64,000 bases of DNA, taken from the NCBI GenBank assembly GCA_038327995.1, contig JBBQLP010000006.1, forward strand, positions 15,659 to 79,658, written 5' to 3'. The notes under the pieces were generated by a model. That model searched no databases. It worked only from the letters and a program-made list of their open reading frames with translations, and was not told where the DNA came from. This document shows, piece by piece, positions 37,703 through 46,123 of this stretch; within the stretch, counting starts at the first letter, position 1; the number at the start of each line of letters is the position of its first letter. Origin of the DNA: CAIOYC01 sp038327995. GTDB lineage: Bacteria > Pseudomonadota > Alphaproteobacteria > Caulobacterales > Caulobacteraceae. The translations under genes were made by a program, and so were the position numbers.

Positions 37703-38710
37703 ATGGCCCTGCCCGCAATCCTCCGGGATCGTCTTCGCCTGCCGGTGATCGGCTCGCCGCTGTTCATCGTCTCGGGGCCTGACCTCGTGATCGCCCAATG
37801 CAAGGCGGGGGTGGTGGGCTCGTTTCCCTCGCTGAACGCCCGGCCCCTGTCGCAGCTTGATGAGTGGTTCGCCCGGATCGCCGAGGAACTTGCGGTGTGG
37901 GACCGGGATCACCCCGATACCCCCTCAGCCCCCTTCGCGGTGAACCAGATCGTGCACCGGACCAACAACCGGCTGGAGGAGGACATCGAGCTTTGCGTGA
38001 AATACAAGGCGCCCATCGTCATCACCTCACTCGGCGCGCGCACTGATCTGAATGACGCGATCCACAGCTACGGCGGCATCACGCTGCATGACGTGATCAC
38101 CGACCGCTTTGCGCGCAAAGCGATTGAGAAGGGCGCAGACGGACTTATCCCCGTCGCGGCGGGCGCGGGCGGCCATGCAGGCACGCTTTCACCGTTCGCG
38201 CTGATGCAGGAAATCCGCCAGTGGTTCGACGGCCCCGTGGCGCTTTCGGGCTCCATCGCCAATGGCGCGGCGATCCTGGCGGCGCAGGCCATGGGTGCGG
38301 ACCTCGCCTACATCGGTTCGGCCTTTATCGCCACCGAGGAAGCCAACGCCCAACAGGACTACAAGGACATGATCGTCGAGAGTGCCGCCAACGACATCGT
38401 CTACACTAATCTGTTCACTGGCGTTCACGGCAACTATCTACGGCCTTCCATTGTCAAGGCCGGGATGGACCCAGACAATCTGCCGGTCTCCGATCCTTCG
38501 GCCATGAACTTCGGCTCGGGCGGCAATCAGGAAGCTAAGGCGTGGCGCGACATCTGGGGCTGCGGACAGGGCATCGGGGCGTTGGGTTCCGCGCCGCCGG
38601 TGGCTGAGTTCGTGGCGCGGCTAACTCAGGAATACGAGGCGGCGCAGGCGGCTCTGGCGGCCAAGGTGGCGCTGACCGCCCCGCGCAAGGCGGCGCTCGC
38701 GGCGGAGTAA
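37703..38710 (+). CDS. Nitronate monooxygenase family protein (NPD-like, FMN)
   Basis: The 335-residue TIM-barrel flavoprotein has LRLPVIGSPLFIVSGPDLVIAQCKAGVVGSFPSLNAR, then PFAVNQIVHRTNNRL and VITSLGART. The FMN-phosphate motif GAGGHAGTLSPFAL is followed by ALSGSIANGAAILAAQAMGADLAYIGSAFIAT. This matches bacterial nitronate monooxygenases/2-nitropropane dioxygenases, which detoxify alkyl nitronates such as propionate 3-nitronate. The proximity to propionyl-CoA genes fits such a role, but many family members are oxidoreductases of other substrates. ATG 37703. Divergent from mutA. Confidence 0.9.
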   Translation: MALPAILRDRLRLPVIGSPLFIVSGPDLVIAQCKAGVVGSFPSLNARPLSQLDEWFARIAEELAVWDRDHPDTPSAPFAVNQIVHRTNNRLEEDIELCVKYKAPIVITSLGARTDLNDAIHSYGGITLHDVITDRFARKAIEKGADGLIPVAAGAGGHAGTLSPFALMQEIRQWFDGPVALSGSIANGAAILAAQAMGADLAYIGSAFIATEEANAQQDYKDMIVESAANDIVYTNLFTGVHGNYLRPSIVKAGMDPDNLPVSDPSAMNFGSGGNQEAKAWRDIWGCGQGIGALGSAPPVAEFVARLTQEYEAAQAALAAKVALTAPRKAALAAE

Positions 38711-38782
38711 TCCCCGCTTCCGTCCCCCTCCAAAAAATCAGGGTCATGCTGTCCGGGACTTGAAACCCTCGGAGACGCCCTC

Positions 38783-39637
38783 GTGTCAGATGACGCTACA
38801 CCCCGCCTTGCGCTGCCCTTTCTGGCGGCGGCGCAGGCGCAGAAACACGTCACTCTGAACCAGAGCCTCGGCCTGCTCGACGGGCTGGTGCAGACGGCGG
38901 TGGAGAGCCGCACGACGGCCTCCGAGCCCACCTCACCGGCGGATGGAGCCCTCTACATCCTGCCGGGCAGCGCAACCGGCGCCCAATGGGCGGGCGCTCC
39001 GACGGGCACGGTGATGCAGTTCGAGGTGGGGGCATGGAGCAGGCTATCCCTGCGGCCCGGCTGGATCGCCTGGGTTAAGGACGAGGGCGCGCTGGTTGTC
39101 TGCGACGGCGCGGTCTGGACCGACCTTGGCCTCGCCCTGCGCTCCCTAGCCAATCTCGACCGGCTGGGCGTCGGAACCACGGCCGACGCGGGCAATCCCT
39201 TTTCAGTGAAAGCCGCCAGCGTCCTGTTCGACCATGCAGGTTCGGGCGGGGTGCAAGTCAAGCTCGACAAGGCTAGCGCGGGCGACAACGGCTCGATCCT
39301 CTTCCAGACCGGCTATAGCGGCCGGGCCGAGATCGGCCTTTGCGGCGACGACGCCTTTCACCTGCGCGTCTCGCCCGATGGAACGAGCTTCACCGACGCA
39401 CTCATCGCTCAGCCCTCCACGGGTCACATCGGCATCGGCGTGTCTTCGCCGACCAGCCGTTTGCAGGTCGATGGCGCGGTGGGCGTGAAGGCGTCCGTTC
39501 TCGCTGATCTGCCATCTGCGGCCAGCGAGGGCGCGGGCGCGATCCGCTTCGTCACCGATGAAGCGGGCGGCGCGACCCTGGTGTTTTCCGACGGAACCGA
39601 CTGGCGGCGCACCGCCGATCGCTCCGTCGCTTCCTGA
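38783..39637 (+). CDS. DUF2793 protein (phage/GTA tail-fibre-like)
   Basis: The 284-residue product starts at GTG 38783. Its DUF2793 signature reads PRLALPFLAAAQAQKHVTLNQSLGLLDGLVQ, continuing into DGALYILPGSATGAQW and WIAWVKDEGALVVCDGA. DUF2793 proteins are typical of alphaproteobacterial prophages and of the distal end of gene transfer agent clusters. The C-terminal part (STGHIGIGVSSPTSRLQVDGAV) is a phage-fibre repeat that often carries shaft or chaperone regions, and FVTDEAGGATLVFSDGTDWR closes it. It is the first gene of a four-gene cassette with SGNH-hydrolase and holin-like genes. It has no signal peptide, as expected for virion proteins. Confidence 0.85.
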   Translation: MSDDATPRLALPFLAAAQAQKHVTLNQSLGLLDGLVQTAVESRTTASEPTSPADGALYILPGSATGAQWAGAPTGTVMQFEVGAWSRLSLRPGWIAWVKDEGALVVCDGAVWTDLGLALRSLANLDRLGVGTTADAGNPFSVKAASVLFDHAGSGGVQVKLDKASAGDNGSILFQTGYSGRAEIGLCGDDAFHLRVSPDGTSFTDALIAQPSTGHIGIGVSSPTSRLQVDGAVGVKASVLADLPSAASEGAGAIRFVTDEAGGATLVFSDGTDWRRTADRSVAS

Positions 39638-39671
39638 TTTTCAACAGCGTCACAACTGAGAGAGAGGGCTC

Positions 39672-40397
39672 ATGGCCAGGATACGACTTGAATGGGTGCG
39701 GTCAGGCCGCCCCGATTTCCAGCGCGGCGACACCTCGGGCGATCTCGCGATCTTCTACGCCGAGCAGACGATCATTGTCGCGTCTACGGCGATCCGCAGC
39801 AGCGCCGCGCCCGCGTTCATCGGCAAGGACGGCGCGACGGGGACGGAGGGCATGGCGCGAGTAACCGTGCTTTCCGGCGCGGTAGCTGTCGCCTGGGGCG
39901 GCGCTACGCCAACCGCTACCGAAACCACAGGAGTCAGGCTTGAAGCGGGTCAGACCCAGCTTTTCGCCATCGATACGGGCGAAGCCTTGTCTTTCATCGA
40001 AGCCGTGGACGGCCCGGCGGCGAAGGCCGTGCAGGACGCCGCTTCCGAAACGTCGCTCATCGCCATTCAGGCTGCGGTCCAGGCGCCGCTTTCGGTGCTG
40101 GCTTCACCGATCCACGCGACCGCGACCCCTCGTTCGGGTGTGCTGACCGCCGCCAACACGGCGCAGGACCTGATGCCCGCCAACGCCGCCCGCAACGGCT
40201 GGACCATTCAGAACCAGTCCACCGGCAATCTCTACGTTCGCTCGAAGGGATCAGCGGGAACCGCCCTGGCGACGCTGGACCAGAACAGCCTGATCATTCC
40301 GCCCGGCGCCGCCTACGACCCGCCCCGAATCACCATCCACGCCCTGTCGATCACCGGCGCATCAGCCGGTCAGACATTCTTTGCCGAGGAGTGGTAG
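39672..40397 (+). CDS. Phage-structural-like protein of unknown function
   Basis: The protein has 241 residues and no signal peptide. It begins RIRLEWVRSGRPDFQRGDTSG, then a beta-rich, Thr/Ala-rich region, a helical middle (AKAVQDAASETSLIAIQAAVQ) and a C-terminal beta-domain (NGWTIQNQSTGNLYVRSKGSAG with SLIIPPGAAYDPP). The C-terminal domain is reminiscent of small beta-barrel decoration domains in phage tails. It starts 34 bp after DUF2793, preceded by GAGAGAGGG. The SGNH-hydrolase ATG comes two bases after its stop. The family is not recognised. The neighbours suggest a tail-fibre accessory or adaptor. Confidence 0.7.
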   Translation: MARIRLEWVRSGRPDFQRGDTSGDLAIFYAEQTIIVASTAIRSSAAPAFIGKDGATGTEGMARVTVLSGAVAVAWGGATPTATETTGVRLEAGQTQLFAIDTGEALSFIEAVDGPAAKAVQDAASETSLIAIQAAVQAPLSVLASPIHATATPRSGVLTAANTAQDLMPANAARNGWTIQNQSTGNLYVRSKGSAGTALATLDQNSLIIPPGAAYDPPRITIHALSITGASAGQTFFAEEW

Positions 40398-40399
40398 CC

Positions 40400-42460
40400 A
40401 TGAGTTTCAACTATGGACCGCCCCCTACCGCTGCGTCGCCGAAGGGCCTGATCGTTGGCGGCTCGATCTCCGGCCTCGGCGACAGCATCACTGCTCAAGG
40501 GGGCTATTTCCCGGTCGGAACATCTCTGGCGGGCGTTCCCGCCTGGACCGCCTCCACGCCCTATGTCGTCGGCGCACTGGTCAGGAACGGCGGGCTGATC
40601 TACCGCTGCACCGCAGCGGGGACGTCGGCAGGGTCGGGCGGGCCAGCCGGTCAGGCGCAGAGCGGGATCGTCGATAGCGCCGCCGCGTGGGCCTACACGC
40701 CCTATGTCATCAACCGCTCGAACACCAGCTTCCTGCACTGGGTGGAGGTGTTCTCTGGCGGCGCTCTGAAATGGACCATGAGCCAGGGCTATGCCGGGAT
40801 CACCGGAGCCCTGATCAAGGCTATCGTTGTCGCGGGCGGTGCGGGCTACGCCCAGGGCGAGGCGGCGACGTGGGCGAATGGCGCCAAGGGGTACGTCAAC
40901 GTCGGCCCCGGTGGGGTAGTCGCCAGCGTGACTATCGCCAACCCGGGCGCCGCCTCTGTCACCCCCTTCGGAGACCCGGTGATCACGACAGCGGGCGGAT
41001 CTGGCCTGGCGGTGTCCAACGTGGCCGCCGGGTCAGGAACCTTCGGCGTGGGCGGCTGCCTGACCCAGGACATGGTCGCGCGCCTGCCTGATTGCACAGC
41101 CTCCAGCGTCGACATCTTTGTGGTGCACGGCGGGACCAACGACCTCGGCGCCAGCAAGAGCTTCGCCGCCATCAGCGCCAATTTGAAGAGCTGCTACGAG
41201 ACGCTTGCAGGCGCGGGCAAGCGCGTGATCGCCATGCCGATCACCCCGCGCGCAACCTCCTTAGCCCTGACGACCCCCCAGCTTCAGACCATGATACGGA
41301 TCAATCGCTGGATCAGGGCCTATTGCCGGCGCGAAGCCTGGGCCAACCCCGGCCAGTTCATCGTCGGTCTGGCGGACCCTACCCGTTACTGGACCGACGG
41401 AACCCTGTCCCTGAACCGGTCGACCGGTGTGTCGCTCGCCAGCAATGGCGCGATGACCCAAGACGGTCTGCATCCGTCGCCGCGCGGCGCGCAATACAAC
41501 GCCCTCGCCATCCTCGCGGCTGCCCAGGGGCTCGGATTCGGAGCCTCACCCACGCCCTACGCCCGCGTCGCGTCGCAGACCGACGGGTATCACCGCACCC
41601 AAAATCCCGGCGGCAACTACCTGGAGGGTCAACCGTGGACGGCGGGCACGGCGGTCCAGGTTGGCGATCTTTGCTCCAACGCGGGCGGCGTCTACATCTG
41701 TGCGCAGGCCGGAACCACGGCAGGGTCGGGCGGACCGAGCGGCACGTCCTCCGGCCAGGCCGACAACACCGCCGTCTGGAACTACATCCGCAACAGCGGC
41801 GCTTCGGTGTTCGCCTCGGGAACAAAGGCGGTCCCGGTCTCGTCGGGCGGCTACGTCCTGACGGGCGTCACTGACAAAGGTTGGACCCTCTATAACTCCG
41901 CTGGTCGCGCCTCGACCGGAACCATCGTCGGCGCCCTCGAGACCCCGTGGAGCGACGGACAGGCGGGTCAACGCCAAAGCCTGGTGTTCAACTTCAGCGC
42001 CGGGACCAACACCGAGCAATGGCAGCTCTATTGCGCCAACAACGCGACATGGGCTGCGACCGACTACGGCAATCTAGGCATCCTCCAGGCTGACCTAGGG
42101 GTGACGCCCTTCCTGTTTGAGGTGGAGATGGAGGTCTCCAATGTGGCTAGCGTTACGCAGATTTCCACCATCGTTCACGACAATACCTCGGGCTACGGCT
42201 ACCGGGTCGAGACCGGATTCGGAGCCTTCCCCGGCGGCGCCTCGTCGCTGACGCACATGAACAGCGCGGGCGAGATGGCGACCATCCCCAACGGGGGCAG
42301 GATGCTCCTGCGGTCGGAGCCCTTCATCCTGCCCGCCAGCCCGGTGGTGCTCAGCGCTCTGACCGTGGGGATCAATTTCGGGTTCGATCCCACCACCGCG
42401 CCCGCCTCGCTCACCGCCCGGATCAACTACGCGGCGCTGCGCAAATACGGGGTGGCCTGA
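40400..42460 (+). CDS. SGNH/GDSL hydrolase with tandem carbohydrate-binding-like repeats
   Basis: The 686-residue protein starts at ATG 40400 with GAGGAG just upstream. It has a split SGNH hydrolase: block I GLGDSITAQGG (Ser29), block III HGGTNDLG (Asn247) and block V DGLHPSPRG (Asp355, His358). Two related modules interrupt and follow it. Residues about 49-81 contain WTASTPYVVGALVRNGGLIY and residues about 413-447 contain WTAGTAVQVGDLCSNAGGVY; each ends TAGSGGP-like. They look like small CBM5/12-type or phage-fibre binding modules. The C-terminal 200 residues are beta-rich. It has no signal peptide. Likely a virion-associated deacetylase or depolymerase acting on surface polysaccharide. Confidence 0.8.
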   Translation: MSFNYGPPPTAASPKGLIVGGSISGLGDSITAQGGYFPVGTSLAGVPAWTASTPYVVGALVRNGGLIYRCTAAGTSAGSGGPAGQAQSGIVDSAAAWAYTPYVINRSNTSFLHWVEVFSGGALKWTMSQGYAGITGALIKAIVVAGGAGYAQGEAATWANGAKGYVNVGPGGVVASVTIANPGAASVTPFGDPVITTAGGSGLAVSNVAAGSGTFGVGGCLTQDMVARLPDCTASSVDIFVVHGGTNDLGASKSFAAISANLKSCYETLAGAGKRVIAMPITPRATSLALTTPQLQTMIRINRWIRAYCRREAWANPGQFIVGLADPTRYWTDGTLSLNRSTGVSLASNGAMTQDGLHPSPRGAQYNALAILAAAQGLGFGASPTPYARVASQTDGYHRTQNPGGNYLEGQPWTAGTAVQVGDLCSNAGGVYICAQAGTTAGSGGPSGTSSGQADNTAVWNYIRNSGASVFASGTKAVPVSSGGYVLTGVTDKGWTLYNSAGRASTGTIVGALETPWSDGQAGQRQSLVFNFSAGTNTEQWQLYCANNATWAATDYGNLGILQADLGVTPFLFEVEMEVSNVASVTQISTIVHDNTSGYGYRVETGFGAFPGGASSLTHMNSAGEMATIPNGGRMLLRSEPFILPASPVVLSALTVGINFGFDPTTAPASLTARINYAALRKYGVA

Positions 42461-42500
42461 CCCGGTCCCTCATTCCATCAACCACCGAAGGAGAACGACT

Positions 42501-42716
42501 ATGGACGACACCAAATCAGCCCTGACCTCGACCGGAGTATGGGGCAGCGTGATTGCGCTACTCGGCGCTTTTGCACCCCTGATTCTGCCCGCTGTAGGGT
42601 TGAAGACCGCAGGCGATCAACAGGCCGCCGTCGCTATCACAAGCCAGCTTGTCACCGGCATCGGTGCGGCGCTGGCACTCTACGGACGGCTGGCCGCGAC
42701 CAAACGCATCGTGTGA
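42501..42716 (+). CDS. Holin-like small membrane protein
   Basis: The 71-residue protein has the form D-D-T-K-S-A-L-T-S-T-G-V-W-G, then a hydrophobic segment (VIALLGAFAPLILPAVGL). A linker GDQQAAVAITS and a second hydrophobic segment (LVTGIGAALALYGRLAATK) follow. The 'TKS...WG...LYGRLxATK' pattern is typical of small membrane proteins in phage lysis cassettes of proteobacteria. GAAGGAG lies six bases before ATG 42501. It follows the tail-fibre-like genes. Holin function is inferred from pattern and context; no lysozyme gene is adjacent, although a GH24 enzyme lies 5.5 kb away. Confidence 0.7.
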   Translation: MDDTKSALTSTGVWGSVIALLGAFAPLILPAVGLKTAGDQQAAVAITSQLVTGIGAALALYGRLAATKRIV

Positions 42717-42744
42717 CCTCGGCTCCGGCCGCGAGTTCGCGGTT

Positions 42745-42786
42745 GGCAAGGGGGCGGCTCCCGTCTAACCCGGACGGGAGCTTGCC
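42745..42786. terminator. Strong hairpin at the end of the phage-like cassette
   Basis: GCTCCCGTC (42757-42765) pairs perfectly with GACGGGAGC (42773-42781) across a 7-nt loop, and an outer GGCAAG / CTTGCC pair extends the stem. A smaller CCGCGA/TCGCGG hairpin precedes it at about 42729-42742. There is no T-run, so it may be a weak or Rho-assisted terminator, or an RNA processing structure, upstream of pccA. Confidence 0.5.
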
Positions 42787-42807
42787 GCCGAGGGGCCAAA
42801 TACCGCG

Positions 42808-44820
42808 ATGTTCTCCAAGATTCTGATCGCCAACCGGGGCGAAATCGCCGTTCGCATCATCAAGACGTGCCGCCGCATGGGGATCGCCACGGTGGTGGTC
42901 TATTCCGAGGCCGACGCCGACAGCCTGGCGGTGGAGATGGCGGACGAGACGGTCTTCATCGGCCCGGCGCCCGCTAACCAGTCCTACCTCGTGGCCGACA
43001 AGATCATCGCCGCCTGCAAGTCCACGGGAGCTGAGGCCGTGCACCCCGGCTTTGGCTTCCTGTCGGAAAACGCCGGGTTCGCTCAACGCTGCGCCGATGA
43101 GGGCATCGTCTTCATCGGCCCCAACCCCGGTGCGATCCGCGCCATGGGGGACAAGATCGAGAGCAAGAAGTTTGCCGAAAAGGCGGGCGTCTCCTGCGTG
43201 CCCGGTCACATCGGCGAGATCGACGACACCGCCCACGCCATCAAGATTTCCGAGGAGATCGGCTATCCGGTGATGATCAAGGCTTCCGCTGGTGGCGGCG
43301 GCAAGGGCATCCGGGTGGCCTACAGCCAGCGCGACGTGGAGGAAGGCTTTCCCGCAGTGCGCGCCGAGGCCAAGGCCAGTTTCGGCGACGACCGCATCTT
43401 CATCGAAAAGTTCATCACCTCGCCCCGCCATATCGAAATCCAAGTGATGGGCGACAAGCATGGCCACGTGGTGCACCTGTTCGAGCGGGAATGCTCGATC
43501 CAGCGGCGGAACCAGAAGGTGATCGAAGAGGCGCCCTCGCCGCTGCTCGACGCCAAGACCCGCGCTGCGATGGGGGCGCAGGCGGTCGCCCTCGCCAAAG
43601 CGGTGAACTACGATTCAGCCGGGACGGTGGAGTTCGTCGCCGGCCAGGACAAGAGCTTCTACTTCCTGGAAATGAACACCCGGCTTCAGGTCGAGCATCC
43701 AGTGACGGAACTCATCACCGGCCTCGATCTGGTGGAGCAGATGCTGCGTTCGGCGGCAAGCGAGGTGATGGCGTTCGGCCAGAACGACCTCAAGATCAAC
43801 GGCTGGGCGATCGAAAGCCGCATCTATGCGGAGGACCCCTATCGCAAGTTCCTGCCCTCCATCGGGCGTCTCGTCCGCTACGATCCTCCGATTGAGGGGG
43901 AGCACGGCGAAGGTCAGGGCGCCTACATCGTACGCAACGATGCGGGCGTGCGCGAGGGCGACGAGATTTCGATGTACTACGACCCGATGATCTCCAAGCT
44001 CTGCACCTGGGGCAAGACGCGGGCGGAGGCGATTGCAGGAATGGGCCGGGCGCTGGAGGATTTCCACATCGAGGGGCTCGGCCACAACGTGCCCTTCCTA
44101 GCCGCAGTGATGGATCAGGAGCGGTTCAAGTCCGGCGCCATTTCCACCAACTACATTGTCGATGAGTTTCCCGAGGGCTTCCGCGGAACCGAGCCAACAC
44201 CGTTCCAGATCGACGTGATGACGGCGGCGGCGGCCTACATCCACCGCACGCTCGCGGCCCGGGCGCGCAAGGTCGGCTATGGATTGGGCGGTTCCTTGGC
44301 GCGCGCCGACTGGGTGGTGACGGTGGGCGAGGTGCGTAGGGCGGTAACGCTGAGTGTCGGAGAAGGCGCGCTCGATGTTGAATTGACGGGGGAGGGACGT
44401 AGCGTGGCTCTGCGCCGGATCGAATGGCGTCCAGGCAAGACCGTGTTCAAGGCCGTGCTGGACGGCGTGGCTTTCAGCGCAGACGTGCGCCCCGCCGCCG
44501 AGGGGTTTGTGATCCGCCACCGGGCGGCGACCGAGCGGGTGCTGGTGCTGACGCCGCTTTCGGCGGAACTGCACGAACGTTTGCCCAAACGTGCGCCCGC
44601 AGACACCTCCAAACTGATCGTCTCCCCCATGCCGGGGCTGGTGGTCTCGCTCGACGTGACCGAAGGGCAGGAGGTGAAGGAGGGCGAAACCGTAGCCATC
44701 ATCGAAGCCATGAAAATGCAGAACATCATCAAGGCCGAGCGCGACGGGGTGGTGAAATCGGTTGGTCCCAAGGCTGGCGACAGCGTGGCGGCGGACGAAG
44801 TGCTGGTCGAGTTCGCCTGA
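42808..44820 (+). CDS. pccA: Propionyl-CoA carboxylase alpha subunit (biotin carboxylase plus BCCP)
   Basis: PccA carboxylates its own biotin with ATP and bicarbonate and passes CO2 to PccB, making (S)-methylmalonyl-CoA. The 670-residue protein begins FSKILIANRGEIAVRIIKTCR. The ATP-grasp core has IKASAGGGGKGIRV, FERECSIQRRNQKVIEEAPSP and FLEMNTRLQVEHPVTELITG. The C-terminal biotinyl domain has SPMPGLVVSLDV and EAMKMQN (biotinyl Lys636). The BT linker domain between them distinguishes it from plain AccC. ATG 42808. PccB is not in the window; the phage-like cassette separates pccA from the mutase genes. Confidence 0.95.
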   Translation: MFSKILIANRGEIAVRIIKTCRRMGIATVVVYSEADADSLAVEMADETVFIGPAPANQSYLVADKIIAACKSTGAEAVHPGFGFLSENAGFAQRCADEGIVFIGPNPGAIRAMGDKIESKKFAEKAGVSCVPGHIGEIDDTAHAIKISEEIGYPVMIKASAGGGGKGIRVAYSQRDVEEGFPAVRAEAKASFGDDRIFIEKFITSPRHIEIQVMGDKHGHVVHLFERECSIQRRNQKVIEEAPSPLLDAKTRAAMGAQAVALAKAVNYDSAGTVEFVAGQDKSFYFLEMNTRLQVEHPVTELITGLDLVEQMLRSAASEVMAFGQNDLKINGWAIESRIYAEDPYRKFLPSIGRLVRYDPPIEGEHGEGQGAYIVRNDAGVREGDEISMYYDPMISKLCTWGKTRAEAIAGMGRALEDFHIEGLGHNVPFLAAVMDQERFKSGAISTNYIVDEFPEGFRGTEPTPFQIDVMTAAAAYIHRTLAARARKVGYGLGGSLARADWVVTVGEVRRAVTLSVGEGALDVELTGEGRSVALRRIEWRPGKTVFKAVLDGVAFSADVRPAAEGFVIRHRAATERVLVLTPLSAELHERLPKRAPADTSKLIVSPMPGLVVSLDVTEGQEVKEGETVAIIEAMKMQNIIKAERDGVVKSVGPKAGDSVAADEVLVEFA

Positions 44821-44824
44821 GCGG

Positions 44825-45211
44825 ATGGGATCGCCTGTTCACCCCATCCAACTCTTCTTCTCCGGCGTGGGGCGCATCGGGCGGGTGCGGTTCCTGATCG
44901 CTACGGCGGTGGTGATCGTGGTGTTCGATCTCTATGAGCGGCTGAGGCCGCTCGCACACTGGATCACCGGCTGGGTGTTCTGGCCGGTGTGGCTGGCGGC
45001 GGCGGCGAGCGTGCTGGGCAAGCGGCTGCATGACCGGGGCCGGGCAGGATGGTGGTCGGCGCTGGTGCTTCTCGCGTTTGGCCTGGTATGGCCCTGGCCA
45101 GAGGGGTGGGGCGAGCTTTGGCTGCTGGTGCTGGTCTGGGCGGGGTTCGATCTGGCGCTGTTGCCGGGCGACAAGGGGTTCAACCGGTTTGGGCCAGCGC
45201 CGATCCTCTAA
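44825..45211 (+). CDS. DUF805 membrane protein
   Basis: The 128-residue protein starts at ATG 44825, four bases after pccA. The DUF805 pattern is FSGVGRIGRVRFLIATAVVIVV, then AASVLGKRLHDRGRAGWWSAL and a last hydrophobic segment before DKGFNRFGPAP. Three to four membrane helices are evident. The RLHDRGRxGWW motif is diagnostic. The role is unknown; such proteins are common in bacteria and may be adventitiously linked to pccA. Convergent to lipB. Confidence 0.85.
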   Translation: MGSPVHPIQLFFSGVGRIGRVRFLIATAVVIVVFDLYERLRPLAHWITGWVFWPVWLAAAASVLGKRLHDRGRAGWWSALVLLAFGLVWPWPEGWGELWLLVLVWAGFDLALLPGDKGFNRFGPAPIL

Positions 45212-45216
45212 ATCTT

Positions 45217-45250
45217 GTCATTCTCGGGCTTGACCCGAGAGCCCAGCAAG
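45217..45250. repeat. Half-copy of the palindromic repeat seen at 20526
   Basis: GTCATTCTCGGGCTTGACC followed by CGAGAGCCCAGCAAGCG matches the left arm of the element at 20526-20608 with one difference within CGAGAACCCAGC. The right arm is missing here. It lies just after the DUF805 stop, in the gap between DUF805 and lipB. Confidence 0.75.
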
Positions 45251-45309
45251 CGCGATGGGTGGCGCGACCCCTCATCCTTCCCAAGCTCCCAAGAGATCGC
45301 GGGCCCCTT

Positions 45310-45332
45310 CCTTCTCCCCTTGCGGGAGAAGG
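45310..45332. terminator. Hairpin between DUF805 and lipB (probable terminator/repeat)
   Basis: CCTTCTCCC and GGGAGAAGG form a perfect 9-bp stem with a CTTGC loop, three bases beyond the lipB stop on the minus strand. CTTCTCCC-loop-GGGAGAAG hairpins are widespread small repeats in alphaproteobacteria. It probably ends transcripts from both convergent genes, though only short T/A runs follow. Confidence 0.55.
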
Positions 45333-45335
45333 AGA

Positions 45336-46061
45336 TTAAGTTGGCGCTTGCGCCCTCTCCACCTCCCCGAACACCCGCCGGAAACTCGCCATCAGGGCGG
45401 CGTCGGCTTGGTCCATGCTGACAGGAAGGCCCAGCGCCTTGAGGCTCGTCACCCCGTGCTCGGCGATACCGCAGGGGACTATGCCGCTGAAGTGAGACAG
45501 GTCCGGCTCCACGTTCAGGCTGATTCCGTGGAACGACACCCATTTGCGCAGCTTCACGCCGATGGCGGCGATCTTCTCTTCCTCGGATGGCGCGCCGGGC
45601 GAGCGCCGTTCGACCCAGACGCCCACCCTCCCCGGCTTGATCTCGCCCGCTACGTTGAGCCCAGCCAGCGCGCCGATCACCCATGTCTCCAGCGCCGCGA
45701 CAAACCCCCGCACATCCTTCCGTCGGGCGTTCAGGTCGAGCATCACATAGGCCACCCGCTGGCCGGGGCCGTGATAGGTGAACTTGCCGCCGCGCCCGGT
45801 CTGGAACACGGGGAAGCGGCCCGGCGCCAGAAGCTCCTCGGGTTTGGAGGAGATGCCAGCGGTATAGAGGGGCGGATGCTCCAGCAGCCAGATCAGCTCC
45901 CCCGCCTCGCCCGCCGCAATCGCCGTCGCGCGCGCTTCCATCGCCGCGACCGCCTCGGGATAGGACACAGGGCGGGCGGACACAGCCCAGCCCGCCGCCG
46001 CGCCATCGGCCCGGCCAAACAGCGGCGTCTCTGGATTGCTTAACTTCGGAGCAAGTATCAC
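45336..46061 (-). CDS. lipB: Octanoyl-(acyl-carrier-protein):protein N-octanoyltransferase LipB
   Basis: LipB transfers octanoyl groups from ACP to lipoyl domains. The 241-residue protein contains LIWLLEHPPLYTAGISSKPEEL, RGGKFTYHGPGQRVAYVMLDL and IAAIGVKLRKWVSFHGISLNV. GIVPCGIAEHGVTSL carries the acyl-thioester Cys. The likely start is GTG 46061 (ILAPKLSNPETP follows). An alternative start 19 codons upstream would run into the divergent FliN-like gene. The catalytic Lys lies in GVKLRKW. The length is normal. Confidence 0.94.
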   Translation of the reverse strand: MILAPKLSNPETPLFGRADGAAAGWAVSARPVSYPEAVAAMEARATAIAAGEAGELIWLLEHPPLYTAGISSKPEELLAPGRFPVFQTGRGGKFTYHGPGQRVAYVMLDLNARRKDVRGFVAALETWVIGALAGLNVAGEIKPGRVGVWVERRSPGAPSEEEKIAAIGVKLRKWVSFHGISLNVEPDLSHFSGIVPCGIAEHGVTSLKALGLPVSMDQADAALMASFRRVFGEVERAQAPT

Positions 46062-46123
46062 GCGCCCAATGTGGCGTGCGCTTCCACGAGCGCAAGCGGG
46101 ATACGGGCGGGGCGGCAACGGAC

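Noticed and set aside
37703..37912. Upstream extension of mutA to 37912
   Set aside because: It would run antisense through the nitronate monooxygenase start, and the TTG at 37543 has a good Shine-Dalgarno at the family N terminus.
45208..46095. 295-codon minus-strand ORF overlapping lipB
   Set aside because: A different frame from lipB with no recognisable motif; it runs through the repeat elements at its 3' end.
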